Assembly (NCBI GenBank): GCA_000717735.1
Contig: JOBE01000043.1
Location: forward strand, 3,470-67,469
Direction of reading: 5' to 3'
DNA: 64,000 bases
Source of the DNA: Streptomyces griseoluteus
GTDB lineage: Bacteria > Actinomycetota > Actinomycetes > Streptomycetales > Streptomycetaceae
Position 1 is the first letter of the stretch, and each line of letters starts with the position of its first letter. This document shows, one piece after another, positions 17,001-24,001 of this stretch. The position numbers and the translations under genes are program-made. The notes under the pieces were generated by a model. That model was not told where the DNA came from and ran no database searches. It saw only the letters and a program-made list of their open reading frames with translations.

Positions 17001-18535
17001 GCGGTCGCGGCGCTCTCGGCGGCGGCCGTGGCGTTGGCCTCGGCGCTGTCGGCGGCGGCCTTCGCCTGGGCGGCGGCCTCCTCGGCGGCGACCCGGCGGA
17101 ACTCGGTGTTGATCGCGTGCGACTCGGTCTGCGCCTTGGCGAGCAGCGCGTCACTGGTGGCGATCGTCGCGTTCGCCGCGGCAAGGGCGGTCTCGGTGGC
17201 CTTCGCGGCGGCCTCGGCGGCGGCGGCGGAGGCGCGGGCGACCTGGACCGACTGCTGGGCGTACATCAGACCCCGGCCGCGCGGCACGTGGGTCGAGTCG
17301 GCGACGGCCCAGGCCTCCTGCTGCGCGGTCGCCGCCCGCTGGGCGGCGGCGGCGGCCTTGGCGGCCTGTCCCTTGGCCGAGGCGACGAGGGACATGGCGT
17401 TGGTACGGGCCTGGGCCAGGTCGGCCGTGGCCTTGTCGTAGAACGTCTGGTCGGGCTTCTCGAAGATGGTGTCGGGGTCGTTGGCGAGTTCGTCCTGCCA
17501 GTGCTTGCGCCAGGTCAGGATCTGGTCGGCGAACCAGGCCTGCCCGATGGCCTGGACCATCTGGTCGGTGGCCTCGCGGGCCGCCGCCGAGGCCTCGGCC
17601 TCCGCCTTGATGATCGTGGCGCGCTGGACGGCCTGTCCGGCGTACTCCTGCTCCCACTCGACCATCGCGTTCATCACGGGCTCGTTGAGCGCGCGCCGCG
17701 GGTCGACCGGGTTCTGCCAGTCACAGGCGGCCCAGGCCTGCTTGAGGTCCTCGACCTCGACGCGGTACGCCGGTGAGTCCTTGGCGGGCGCCTCCTTCGC
17801 GAATCCGCCGCGCCGCAGGTAGGACGCGATGTCGCTGGAGGTCGTACCGCCGAAGTAGTCCCAGCTGACGTCGCTGTCCCGCAGCATGGAGTCCGCGGAC
17901 CAGTCGTGCCAGTCGTCCTTGCCGCGGTTCTCCTCCGTGACGGCCTTGGCACGGGCGACGGCCTCGGGGCTGGCCTTGCTGTGCTCGTCCTTGCCGAGGC
18001 GCCAGGCGAGCTCGGTCTGGGTGACGAGCGCGAAGCGGGTGACGTCCTCGCCGAACTTCGGCGCGTGCCACTCCATGTCGTCGCTGGACCACGCGGATTC
18101 GCGGTACGGCTTGTTGGCTTCGTCGAGGGCGGTGGTACGTGCCGTGTCCTGCTGGGAGTAGACGCCGGCCGCTTCCTTGTCGGCGTCGGCGGCCTGGCCG
18201 AGGGGGCCGTAGCCGATCCAGCCGCGGTCACCGACGGTGTCGCGGAGCTGCTGTTCGGTGCCGGTCAGGCCTTCGATGGCCTTGGCCTTCATCAGGGGGC
18301 CGCCGACGTGCAGCGCCACTCCGGTGAGGCAGCGGTCGAGCCGCTGGTCCTGGCCGATGCTGTTGCGGTCGAGACCGGTGTCCTCTTCGGGCACGGTGTC
18401 GGCCGCGGCGGGCACGGCCTGGACGAGGCTGGTCAGTACGGCCGAGGCGGTGACGAGTGCCGTCACGCTGACGGCCCTGGCCACGGCGGACCGTAGGCGA
18501 CGCCGGCGTCTGCCGACGTCTGGGAGCAATGACAT
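11090..18535 (-). CDS. Giant secreted polymorphic-toxin-like protein with duplicated Ala-rich module
   Basis: A 2481-residue secreted protein. A cationic signal peptide (RRRRRLRSAV, hydrophobic core, cleavage near AVPAAADT) is followed by two homologous modules starting near residues 65 and 1150. Each begins with R-L-N/D-R-C-L-x-G-V-A-L-H-x-G-G and GDRGWIG, has WHD-(F/W)-(A/S)-A-D, then PRGRGLMYAQQSVQVARAS, and runs into about 500 residues of alanine-rich heptad coiled coil. After module 2 comes a Cys-containing domain (~2090-2190), a helical hydrophobic segment (~2190-2290) and a compact C-terminal domain (GDHIVLGVNGG to LVPEEF, ~120 residues). That domain resembles polymorphic-toxin tips, tentatively the type 27 group. 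The MSLLPDV start is chosen because the signal peptide begins there. An immunity candidate follows. Confidence 0.72.
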   Translation of the reverse strand: MSLLPDVGRRRRRLRSAVARAVSVTALVTASAVLTSLVQAVPAAADTVPEEDTGLDRNSIGQDQRLDRCLTGVALHVGGPLMKAKAIEGLTGTEQQLRDTVGDRGWIGYGPLGQAADADKEAAGVYSQQDTARTTALDEANKPYRESAWSSDDMEWHAPKFGEDVTRFALVTQTELAWRLGKDEHSKASPEAVARAKAVTEENRGKDDWHDWSADSMLRDSDVSWDYFGGTTSSDIASYLRRGGFAKEAPAKDSPAYRVEVEDLKQAWAACDWQNPVDPRRALNEPVMNAMVEWEQEYAGQAVQRATIIKAEAEASAAAREATDQMVQAIGQAWFADQILTWRKHWQDELANDPDTIFEKPDQTFYDKATADLAQARTNAMSLVASAKGQAAKAAAAAQRAATAQQEAWAVADSTHVPRGRGLMYAQQSVQVARASAAAAEAAAKATETALAAANATIATSDALLAKAQTESHAINTEFRRVAAEEAAAQAKAAADSAEANATAAAESAATAKAARTTAEQKRDAAKTAAATAAAERAKAQTEHATAVASRAKAATERAKAKEAEERATTQQTAAKAADTAAGTSTADATAKRKIADEKAKAAQTAREKAVAALWAKQATAARAAALEAAATAAEGGAAADETRAAATAARTAATQAAQAATAAQAAADQATTAAVGARTAATTAEGAAERAQANASSAWSAYRTSLDAASTAHVAAATALDASQDAAIRADNAATASENATELAKKAQQESTAAGVSAAEAVKSAGMVVGRAYAAGQAALAARDSAAAAVAAAGDAISVGTPYQEKDSSAAFAVLVGQSSKTIAEQQAAAAEAKATAAAAAAESAQQTAAQATGDAKLAAEAAARAASDSVRAVEAVTRAQASAAEATDAQKGAKTASDAGAGHAEQAGNDAVSARTTADAVTDIAAEADREATDAERHAAEANEKAGRSAAAAAEAARKAAEAEQEAKDAETKAGDAAGDSSAAEEAAKKAEQEQREKNEAAHKGALAEGATPIKGGASNWPALGQREEQILLDACGQTCVDDYRKGLAAVSVNVVEWATANGGQILFEQLDPAKVRECLPAYDVENCLWALVDVPSSAVIVGRVPALAAAIEQVSDGMRTIFVAADNALRRLNDLAAVIRDVRSTPRLNRCLAGVALHAGGAKTKAVAIQGLTGGNDQLEAVIGDRGWIGFMPLGQAGDQDREAGYAYLDAFAAQKAVLEDANRPYAMSSFSDEITLHAPEFGADISAYTYATQAKMADRIGWDAHTNASPEAIAKARQITEQNRGKDSWHDFAADWMLRDSNVNNTRYFGGTTSADIAVYLRHGGFPAKKVAEGTPEFRVEVENLKQAWATCNHADPVDPRNSLSEAVSQASAEWESEYAGQAAPRAVIMQAEADAAAATRTATATMIEAIGQAWRADQILRWQKYWHDELERDPHHILKPKQALFDKAKTDLANARGKVQALSTKAKEQAALAAAASQRAVTGQQQAWAIADASEVPRGRGLMYAQQSVQVARASGAAATAAAKATETALNAANATVSTSEALLALAQTEAHAVNTEFRRIAAQEAAAQAKAAADSADAYAVSAANNAAIAKKAKETALAEEEQARQAAANAQEQRAIAELERANAAAHRATAERERDKAKGHEADAVAQGRIASEARTSAEAAGATASARRGDAEQAERDAVAARDRALEAEQRRDSLNAKAEALEANAAADEGTDAAVASRAAATDARAAANTATTAATNARASANAATTAAVNARDAATKAQGSASRAKAAADSAWSSYLVAAGSAAAAHAAAAEAIDASEAAAADARGAKAQSEKASAAAKVAKAEAAAARSEALQTAAWAATTAGKALAAVRSSLAARDSAAAVIKPANEAISLGGPFQELDSSAAFAVLTGQQSLTVSQQQAAAAAATANMAQAFSAEAQALAAQAAADMKLAAQAASAAAADALRAAKAYERAQASATQAAKDAKEAQASANRADGYAQSAGNDAMAASWAAMDAQADANAADAAATEAEKDAANARAVATQAEKDAASARATATQAETDATAAEKAAAGAWDAANEAQDAADRTEKGGSSEQISQGVTTGISDVWAVLDHIEYIGEPQNVVKDNCNPIIHFGDCTITSDVTYKSHVDVFMCMVPWESYTSSGTCPTAETVYLGREVSEKPETKRLSVTLTMTQFNSGIDPIDVLLGDFIGCAKLITPGLSGGSWGDCAWAASWFVAGAIFRSAKAAVTAMDAAVKTGIGFMDAFMALRTIGLSEAVVQGIISRIFRKIGTACEAADTATFKVASFSVAAADDDIVKQCQAVLKDLVKDGDHIVLGVNGGATRPGSNNLANSIGGNTFNHKVYAIEMPASMGMGQRALWTVGVERAVINPNVRLSVSLDGVVGAKNADEALSMLLARGETIQNSSWSVIQSSGHGTAWEMIKLRTAVRREQRTWKSIEWNMYNPDKGTYERVYPSRFTYPDGSLVPEEF

Positions 18536-18880
18536 GTTCTGCCTGACAATCTCTCGATCGTTCGGCAGCATCCCTACATGGGCATGACAGGCAGCGGCCG
18601 GCCGCCCGGGCAGGGGTCTCCTCGACACGGGCAACTGCCGGCACGCTCGTCTCCCCACGAGCTGGCGCTGCCGCGTACACGGCGACGATGTCACGCGCGG
18701 TTCGGCACGGGAAGATCAAATAATCTCCACCAACGGCGCACGGAAGCCCACCACCGGACAAAACCAACCGCCTCTTGATCATCTTGTTACCCGGCGTAAG
18801 GAACGCCTTCCGGGCGACGGCCGGACACGCGAACGCCCGGCGGGGGGGGACCCCGACCGGGCACTTTCACAAGGTGTCGG
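18536..18880. other. Upstream region of the giant toxin-like gene, no gene seen
   Basis: Holds the presumed promoter of the toxin-like gene (minus strand) and, at about 18834-18866, a GC-rich inverted repeat (GCCCGG...CCGGGC) that would terminate the minus-strand remnant reading toward it. Short open frames here have no coding signature. Confidence 0.4.
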
Positions 18881-19236
18881 CTACTCCGACGGAGCAAGCA
18901 CGGCCAGCTTCCGCGCCCGCACCTCTTCGAGGCAGGCGCTCCCCTCCGGCGTACGGCCGACGATTCCGAGGCCGCCACGGTCCGCCATCGCGATGAGGAT
19001 CGGCAGGATCCCGTCCCGGCCGCCGTGGCCACGGAAGCCGCCTCGTTCGCGGCCGTACGGGCCTCGGTCGCCGCCGTACGGGCCTCGGTCGCCGCCGTAC
19101 GGGTCTCCCCTGCGGCGGCCGTGCCCACCGCCGCCGCGCCGGCGGACTCCAGAGCGGCTGCCCTCGACGCCTTGGTGCGCTGTCCCGCTCTGTTACCGGG
19201 CGTGAGGGAGTGGGGCGAGAGGCGCCGGTCTCGCAT
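18881..19236 (-). pseudogene. Frameshifted remnant resembling the toxin's Ala-rich repeat
   Basis: One minus-strand frame reads SRAAALESAGAAAVGTAAAG then ETRTAATEARTAATEARTAA. This resembles the toxin stretch RAAALEAAATAAEGGAAADE / TRAAATAARTAATQA. Around 19015 the plausible reading moves to another frame: ILPILIAMADRGG, then GIVGRTPEGSACLEEVRARK ending LAVLAPSE and a stop at 18881-18883, followed by a terminator-like hairpin. Neither frame alone gives a convincing gene. A 21-base unit is repeated in tandem at about 19050-19105. I read it as a decayed fragment of a related coiled-coil protein; a sequencing frameshift or a small unrelated gene is also possible. Confidence 0.4.
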
Positions 19237-19293
19237 CGCGAGACATTGCCCGCAGACGGAATGACAGGCACAAAACACGGGTTGACGCATGTC

Positions 19294-20562
19294 ATGCCGC
19301 CCCTCTTTGCCGAAGACGCCACCGCCGGCCCGCCCCTCGCCCCCGACCGGACCCGCATGCCGCTGGCCGTCTACATCCTGGGACTCTCCGTCTTCGCGCT
19401 CGGCACGAGCGAGTTCATGCTGTCCGGGCTGCTGCCGCCCATCGCGGAGGACATGAACGTCTCCATCCCCCGCGCCGGCCTCCTCATCTCGGCCTTCGCC
19501 ATCGGCATGGTCATCGGCGCCCCCCTGCTCGCGGTGGCGACGCTCCGGCTCCCCCGCAAGACGACCCTGATCGCCCTCATCACCGTCTTCGGCCTGGGCC
19601 AGATAGCGGGCGCGCTCGCACCGAACTACGCCGTCCTCTTCGCCTCGCGCGTCGTGAGCGCCCTCGCCTGCGCCGGCTTCTGGGCGGTCGGCGCCGCCGT
19701 CGCCATCGCCATGGTCCCGGTGGGTTCGCGCGCCCGCGCCATGGCGGTCATGATCGGCGGCCTGTCCATCGCCAACGTCCTCGGCGTCCCGGCGGGCGCG
19801 TTCCTCGGCGAGCACCTCGGCTGGCGCTCCGCGTTCTGGGCCGTCGGCGCGGCCTCCGCCATCGCTCTCGTGGGCGTGGTGACCCGCATCCCCCGCATCC
19901 CCCTCCCCCAGGAGAAGCCCCGCCTCAAGCGGGAACTTGCCATCTACCGCGACCGCCAGGTCCTCCTCTCCGTCGTCGTCACCGCACTCGCGGCAGGCGG
20001 CGTCTTCTGCGCCTTCTCCTACCTCGCCCCGCTGCTCACCGACGTCTCCGGCCTCGACAAGAGCTGGGTCTCCGGCGTCCTGGGGCTCTTCGGCATCGGC
20101 GCCGTCGTCGGTACGGCGATCGGCGGCCGGGTCGCCGACGCCCACCTCTTCGGCGTGATGCTCACCGGCATCGCCGCCTCCACCGTCTTCCTGGTCGCCC
20201 TGGCCCTCTTCGCGACCAGTCCGACCGCCACGATCGTCCTCACGTTCCTCCTCGGCGTCTCCGCGTTCTACACCGCCCCGGCCCTCAACGCCCGCATGTT
20301 CAACGTCGCCGGAGCCGCCCCCACCCTCGCCGGCGCCACCACCACCGCCGCCTTCAACCTCGGCAACACGGGCGGCCCCTGGCTCGGCGGCACCGTCATC
20401 GACGCCGGCCTCGGCTTCGCCTCCACGGCCTGGGCGGGCGCGGCGATGACGGCGGTGGGCCTGGCGACGGCGGCGGTGGCCCTGAAGCTGCACAGGTCAC
20501 CGTCGCACGTGGTGACGGCCGGCTCGCCGGTGGAAGCGGCGAGCGTGCCGTCGGCCCGCTGA
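19294..20562 (+). CDS. MFS exporter, AraJ/Cmx (DHA1, 12-TM) type
   Basis: A 422-residue integral membrane antiporter. Helix 1 is AVYILGLSVFALGTSEFMLSG, the GTxEF signature of the AraJ/YdhP/chloramphenicol-exporter group. The next segments include FASRVVSALACAGFWAVGAA and LGWRSAFWAVGAA, and the chain ends in a soluble tail after about 12 helices. It may export amphenicol-type or sugar-like compounds. The start at 19294 (MPPLFAEDA) is one of three in-frame ATGs (19261, 19294, 19357); none has a strong ribosome site. A chloramphenicol phosphotransferase-like gene follows 42 bases later. Confidence 0.85.
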   Translation: MPPLFAEDATAGPPLAPDRTRMPLAVYILGLSVFALGTSEFMLSGLLPPIAEDMNVSIPRAGLLISAFAIGMVIGAPLLAVATLRLPRKTTLIALITVFGLGQIAGALAPNYAVLFASRVVSALACAGFWAVGAAVAIAMVPVGSRARAMAVMIGGLSIANVLGVPAGAFLGEHLGWRSAFWAVGAASAIALVGVVTRIPRIPLPQEKPRLKRELAIYRDRQVLLSVVVTALAAGGVFCAFSYLAPLLTDVSGLDKSWVSGVLGLFGIGAVVGTAIGGRVADAHLFGVMLTGIAASTVFLVALALFATSPTATIVLTFLLGVSAFYTAPALNARMFNVAGAAPTLAGATTTAAFNLGNTGGPWLGGTVIDAGLGFASTAWAGAAMTAVGLATAAVALKLHRSPSHVVTAGSPVEAASVPSAR

Positions 20563-20604
20563 AACTCCGTTTACCCGGGCCCTTCATCGCCCTACTGTGG
20601 CGCG

Positions 20605-21138
20605 GTGACGACTCGGATGATCATCCTCAACGGCGCCTCCAGCTCGGGAAAGTCCGGCATCGTACGGTGCCTGCAGTCCGTACTGCCCGACCCCTGGCTG
20701 ACGTTCGGCTGCGACTCGTTCGTCGACGCCCTGCCCGCGAGGATGCGGGACGCGGACGGCGGGATCGTCTTCGACGCGGACGGCGGGGTCAGCGTCGGCG
20801 AGGACTTCAGGACCCTGGAAGCGGCCTGGGCGCAGGGCGTGGTGACGATGGCCCGCGCGGGCGCCCGGATCATCATCGACGACGTCTTCCTGGGCGGCGC
20901 GGGCTCCCAGACCCGCTGGCGCGACGCCCTCGGCGACCTGCCCACCCTGTGGGTCGGCGTCCACTGCGACCCCACGGTGGCGGCGGGCCGCGAGATCGCC
21001 CGCGGCGACCGCACGCCCGGCATGGCAGCCCAGCAGGCCCGGATCGTGCACGAGGGCGTCGAGTACGACCTCACGGTCGACACCACCCACACCGAGTCCC
21101 TGGAGTGCGCCCGGACCATCGCGGCCTGGCTCCGCTGA
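20605..21138 (+). CDS. Chloramphenicol phosphotransferase-like kinase (CPT family)
   Basis: A 177-residue P-loop kinase. [20 protein letters not shown] gives the Walker A (GASSSGKS), [10 protein letters not shown] resembles the CPT catalytic Asp region, and [12 protein letters not shown] gives the Walker B-like strand; [10 protein letters not shown] and the lid region [13 protein letters not shown] follow. Family knowledge: CPT of S. venezuelae phosphorylates the primary hydroxyl of chloramphenicol. Pairing with an exporter of the Cmx type supports resistance, but homologues act on other substrates. The GTG start has TACTGT ending 6 bases upstream and no Shine-Dalgarno, so it is a likely leaderless transcript with its own promoter. 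Confidence 0.8.
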   Translation: MTTRMIILNGASSSGKSGIVRCLQSVLPDPWLTFGCDSFVDALPARMRDADGGIVFDADGGVSVGEDFRTLEAAWAQGVVTMARAGARIIIDDVFLGGAGSQTRWRDALGDLPTLWVGVHCDPTVAAGREIARGDRTPGMAAQQARIVHEGVEYDLTVDTTHTESLECARTIAAWLR

Positions 21139-21199
21139 CCGGCCGTCCGCGCTTCCCGCCCGTACCCGATGCGCTCGACCTCCTCCGAGGAGGCCGCGC

Positions 21200-21496
21200 T
21201 CACCCCTCGTAGCGCGGCGGCGCCTCCCCCTGCGCCGGGCGGCCCTTCGGGCGCCGGAGGCCCGCGTCCGTGAGGCGGCGCAGCAGTTCCTTCGAGCCGA
21301 CCTCGACCGCGCCGCCCGCCACCGCGTCCGCGTACCGGTCGGACGGGATGTCGTAGTGGTCGCGCTCGAAGGCGCGGGGCGGGGCGCCGATCGAGGCGGC
21401 GAAGGCGTGCAGCTCCTCGAAGGAGACGTCGCTGACCAGGTGCGACCACATGCGGCCGTGGCCCGGCCAGGTCGGCGGGTCGATGTAGAGGGTCAC
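21200..21496 (-). CDS. DUF4031 domain protein
   Basis: A 98-residue protein covering the whole DUF4031 fold: TLYIDPPTWPGHGRMWSHLVSD, then ELHAFAASIGAPPRAFERDHYDIPSDRY with its conserved RDHYD(I/V)P motif. The function is not known. GTG start. It is 31 bases downstream of the next minus-strand gene, so the two probably form an operon. Confidence 0.8.
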   Translation of the reverse strand: MTLYIDPPTWPGHGRMWSHLVSDVSFEELHAFAASIGAPPRAFERDHYDIPSDRYADAVAGGAVEVGSKELLRRLTDAGLRRPKGRPAQGEAPPRYEG

Positions 21497-21527
21497 GTCG
21501 GACTCCCCGCCTGATCGACGCGGCGGG

Positions 21528-21884
21528 TCATCTCAGACCGCCCACCGGTGCGACCACCACGCCCTGTTTGCCGCAGACCCAGTGCGGGTCCGGGCCCAGC
21601 TCCGGTTCCACGTCGAGGGCGTGCGGGTCCCCCGAGGCGCAGACCGGGCAGATCGGCCAGCGGCCGTACCGTTCGAGCAGGGCGTCCTGGACGTCCTGGG
21701 CGACGAGACCGGCGACGTACGTCACGCCCTCGGGCCACTGCTCGACCCACCAGCGCCGGTGGGTCACCGCGTCCTCCACCATCGACACGACCTCGGCGGC
21801 GGCCACCGCTCGGGCCGCCAGGTCGGCCAGTACCAGCGCGCGAGCGGCGTGCAGCGCCTGCTCTACGGGGTCGATGTCGTCCAT
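21528..21884 (-). CDS. Small conserved actinobacterial protein with CxxC motif
   Basis: A 118-residue cytosolic protein. The N-terminal half is helical (EQALHAARALVLADLAARAV), followed by HRRWWVEQWPEGVTYV. The C-terminal half has CPVCASGDPHALDVEPELG and HWVCGKQG, a zinc-ribbon-like Cys pattern with three cysteines and a histidine. I do not recognise a function. The start MDDIDPV is chosen at 21884; upstream in-frame codons overlap the divergent regulator promoter. Confidence 0.6.
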   Translation of the reverse strand: MDDIDPVEQALHAARALVLADLAARAVAAAEVVSMVEDAVTHRRWWVEQWPEGVTYVAGLVAQDVQDALLERYGRWPICPVCASGDPHALDVEPELGPDPHWVCGKQGVVVAPVGGLR

Positions 21885-21980
21885 GGACTCATTGTCACCC
21901 GGCACGCGCCCACCACACGAGACAGGGCGGAGGTCCCGGCCGGATCCAGGACCGACGGGGTCTTGTCGCCCCCCACCGCC

Positions 21981-22025
21981 GAAAGTATCTTTCAAAGGTG
22001 ACCAATGATGTGAAGGAAAGTTTCA
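21981..22025. promoter_or_regulatory. GAAAG...CTTTC palindromes at the RpiR-type gene start
   Basis: GAAAG-TAT-CTTTC (21981-21993) sits 5 bases before the GTG start and a second, shorter GAAA-G-TTTC occurs at 22016-22024 just inside the gene. Such inverted repeats at the start of a MurR/RpiR gene suggest autoregulation. Confidence 0.45.
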
Positions 22026-22915
22026 CGAGCGGCGCGCCGCCCGCGCCCGCCGCCCTCGCGGCCAAGGTACGGACCCTCGCGCCGTCCATGACCCGCTCCA
22101 TGCAACGGGTCGCCGAGGCCGTCGCCGGAGACCCGGCCGGCTGCGCCGCGCTCACGGTCACCGGCCTCGCCGAACTCACCGGCACCAGCGAGGCGACCGT
22201 CGTCCGCACCGCCCGCCTCCTCGGCTACCCCGGCTACCGCGACCTGCGCCTCGCCCTCGCCGGGCTCGCCGCCCAGCAGCAGTCCGGCCGCGCGCCCGCC
22301 GTCACCGCCGACATCGCCGTCGACGACCCGATCGCCGACGTGGTCGCCAAGCTCGCCTACGACGAACAGCAGACCCTCGCCGACACCGCCGCCGGTCTCG
22401 ACACCGTCCAGCTCGGCGCCGCCGTCGCCGCCCTCGCCACCGCCCGCCGCATCGACATCTACGGCATCGGCGCCTCCGGTCTCGTCGCCCAGGACCTCGG
22501 CCAGAAACTCCTCCGCATCGGCCTCATCGCGCACGCCCACAGCGACCCGCACCTCGCCGTCACCAACGCCGTGCAGCTCCGCTCCGGCGACGTCGCCATC
22601 GCCATCACCCACTCCGGCTCCACCGGCGACGTCATAGAACCCCTACGGGTCGCCTTCGACCACGGCGCCACCACGGTCGCGATCACCGGCCGCCCGGACG
22701 GGCCCGTCACCCAGTACGCCGACCACATCCTCACCACCTCCACGGCCCGCGAGAGCGAACTGCGCCCCGCGGCCATGTCGTCCCGTACCAGCCAACTCCT
22801 GGTCGTGGACTGCCTGTTCACCTGCGTCACCCAGCGTACGTACGAGACGGCCGCCCCTGCCCTCGCCGCCTCGTACGAAGCCCTCGCCCACCGCCACTCA
22901 CCCCGCACCCGCTGA
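21998..22915 (+). CDS. MurR/RpiR-family transcriptional regulator
   Basis: A 305-residue regulator. The N-terminal helix-turn-helix (residues ~30-90) includes LTVTGLAELTGTSEATVVRTARLLGYPGYRD; the C-terminal SIS domain has RRIDIYGIGASGLVAQDLGQKL and DVAIAITHSGSTGDVIEPL, which bind sugar phosphates. It lies directly upstream of murQ in the same direction, so N-acetylmuramate-6-phosphate or a related sugar phosphate is the likely effector. The GTG start follows AAAGG weakly; an upstream extension would run over the palindrome. Confidence 0.9.
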   Translation: MTNDVKESFTSGAPPAPAALAAKVRTLAPSMTRSMQRVAEAVAGDPAGCAALTVTGLAELTGTSEATVVRTARLLGYPGYRDLRLALAGLAAQQQSGRAPAVTADIAVDDPIADVVAKLAYDEQQTLADTAAGLDTVQLGAAVAALATARRIDIYGIGASGLVAQDLGQKLLRIGLIAHAHSDPHLAVTNAVQLRSGDVAIAITHSGSTGDVIEPLRVAFDHGATTVAITGRPDGPVTQYADHILTTSTARESELRPAAMSSRTSQLLVVDCLFTCVTQRTYETAAPALAASYEALAHRHSPRTR

Positions 22916-22949
22916 CGAACGACACCGCACCGACCACACCGACGACGCC

Positions 22950-22981
22950 GACGCACCGACGCACCGACGCACCGACGCACC
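22950..22981 (+). repeat. Four tandem 8-base repeats in the murQ leader
   Basis: GACGCACC occurs four times head to tail between the regulator and murQ, in a longer GAC/ACC-rich stretch. It lies in the untranslated spacer, 47 bases before the murQ GTG, and is a candidate for length variation between strains. Confidence 0.6.
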
Positions 22982-23027
22982 GACCACGGCACCCGCAGCG
23001 CCGACCACCGCATCGAAAGAGCCGCAC

Positions 23028-23963
23028 GTGTCTGCTACCTACTCCGAACTCCGCGCCCAGCTCGCCACCCTCACCACCGAGGCCTTCCGCCCCGAACTCG
23101 CCGAGATCGACCGGCTGCCGACCGCCGAGATCGCCGCGCTCATGAACGGCGAGGACCAGACCGTCCCCGCCGCCGTCGCCCGGCAGCTCCCCGCCATCGC
23201 CGCCGCCATCGACGCCACCGCCGCACGCATGGCCCGCGGCGGACGGCTCCTCTACCTCGGCGCCGGCACCGCGGGCCGCCTCGGCGTCCTCGACGCCAGC
23301 GAGTGCCCGCCCACCTTCAACACCGACCCGTCCCAGGTCGTCGGCCTCATCGCGGGCGGCCCCTCCGCCATGATCAAGGCCGTCGAGGGCGCCGAGGACT
23401 CGAAGGAACTCGCCGCCGAAGACCTGACCGCGCTCGGCGTCACCGCCGAAGACACCGTCGTCGGCATCTCCGCCTCCGGTCGCACCCCGTACGCCATCGG
23501 CGCCGTCGAGCACGCCCGCGCCCTCGGCGCCCTCACCATCGGCCTGTCCTGCAACGCCGACAGCGCCCTCGCCGCCGCCGCCGAACACGGCATCGAGGTC
23601 GTCCCGGGCCCCGAGCTGCTCACTGGATCGACCCGGCTCAAGGCGGGCACCGCCCAGAAGCTCGTCCTCAACATGATCTCGACGATCACGATGATCCGGC
23701 TCGGCAAGACCTACGGAAACCTGATGGTCGACGTCCGCGCCTCCAACGACAAGCTCCAGGCCCGCTCGCGGCGGATCGTCGCCCTCGCCACCGGCGCCCC
23801 CGACGAGCAGATCGAGACCGCCCTCGCCGCCGCCGACGGCGAGGTGAAGAACGCGATCCTCATGATCCTCGCCGACATCGACGCCGCCACGGCCGCCGAG
23901 CGGCTGACCACCTCCCAGGGCCACCTCCGTGCGGCACTGCACGCGACGGAGCCCACCGCGTAA
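23028..23963 (+). CDS. murQ: N-acetylmuramic acid 6-phosphate etherase
   Basis: Cleaves the lactyl ether of MurNAc-6-phosphate to GlcNAc-6-phosphate and D-lactate, in cell-wall recycling. The 311-residue protein has a SIS domain with RGGRLLYLGAGTAGRLGVLD, the family motif ASECPPTFNTDPSQVVGLIAGG (including the catalytic Glu), and VVGISASGRTPYAIGA; NLMVDVRASNDKLQARSRRIV near the C-terminus is characteristic. GTG start. Its product feeds the NagA step encoded at 55.9 kb. It follows the RpiR-type regulator by 112 bases. Confidence 0.95.
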   Translation: MSATYSELRAQLATLTTEAFRPELAEIDRLPTAEIAALMNGEDQTVPAAVARQLPAIAAAIDATAARMARGGRLLYLGAGTAGRLGVLDASECPPTFNTDPSQVVGLIAGGPSAMIKAVEGAEDSKELAAEDLTALGVTAEDTVVGISASGRTPYAIGAVEHARALGALTIGLSCNADSALAAAAEHGIEVVPGPELLTGSTRLKAGTAQKLVLNMISTITMIRLGKTYGNLMVDVRASNDKLQARSRRIVALATGAPDEQIETALAAADGEVKNAILMILADIDAATAAERLTTSQGHLRAALHATEPTA

Positions 23964-24001
23964 CCGCCCTTCTGGACATGACCTGAGCGCACCGTCGGCC
24001 G

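Noticed and set aside
13592..17776. 1394-codon plus-strand open frame
   Set aside because: It is antisense to the alanine-rich coiled coil; the high-GC, Ala-biased codons of the real gene keep the opposite frame open. It is Gly/Leu/Arg-rich with no motif.
22950..22981. CRISPR-like array
   Set aside because: Units of 8 bases without spacers are a simple tandem repeat; no CRISPR array or cas gene was seen in the window.
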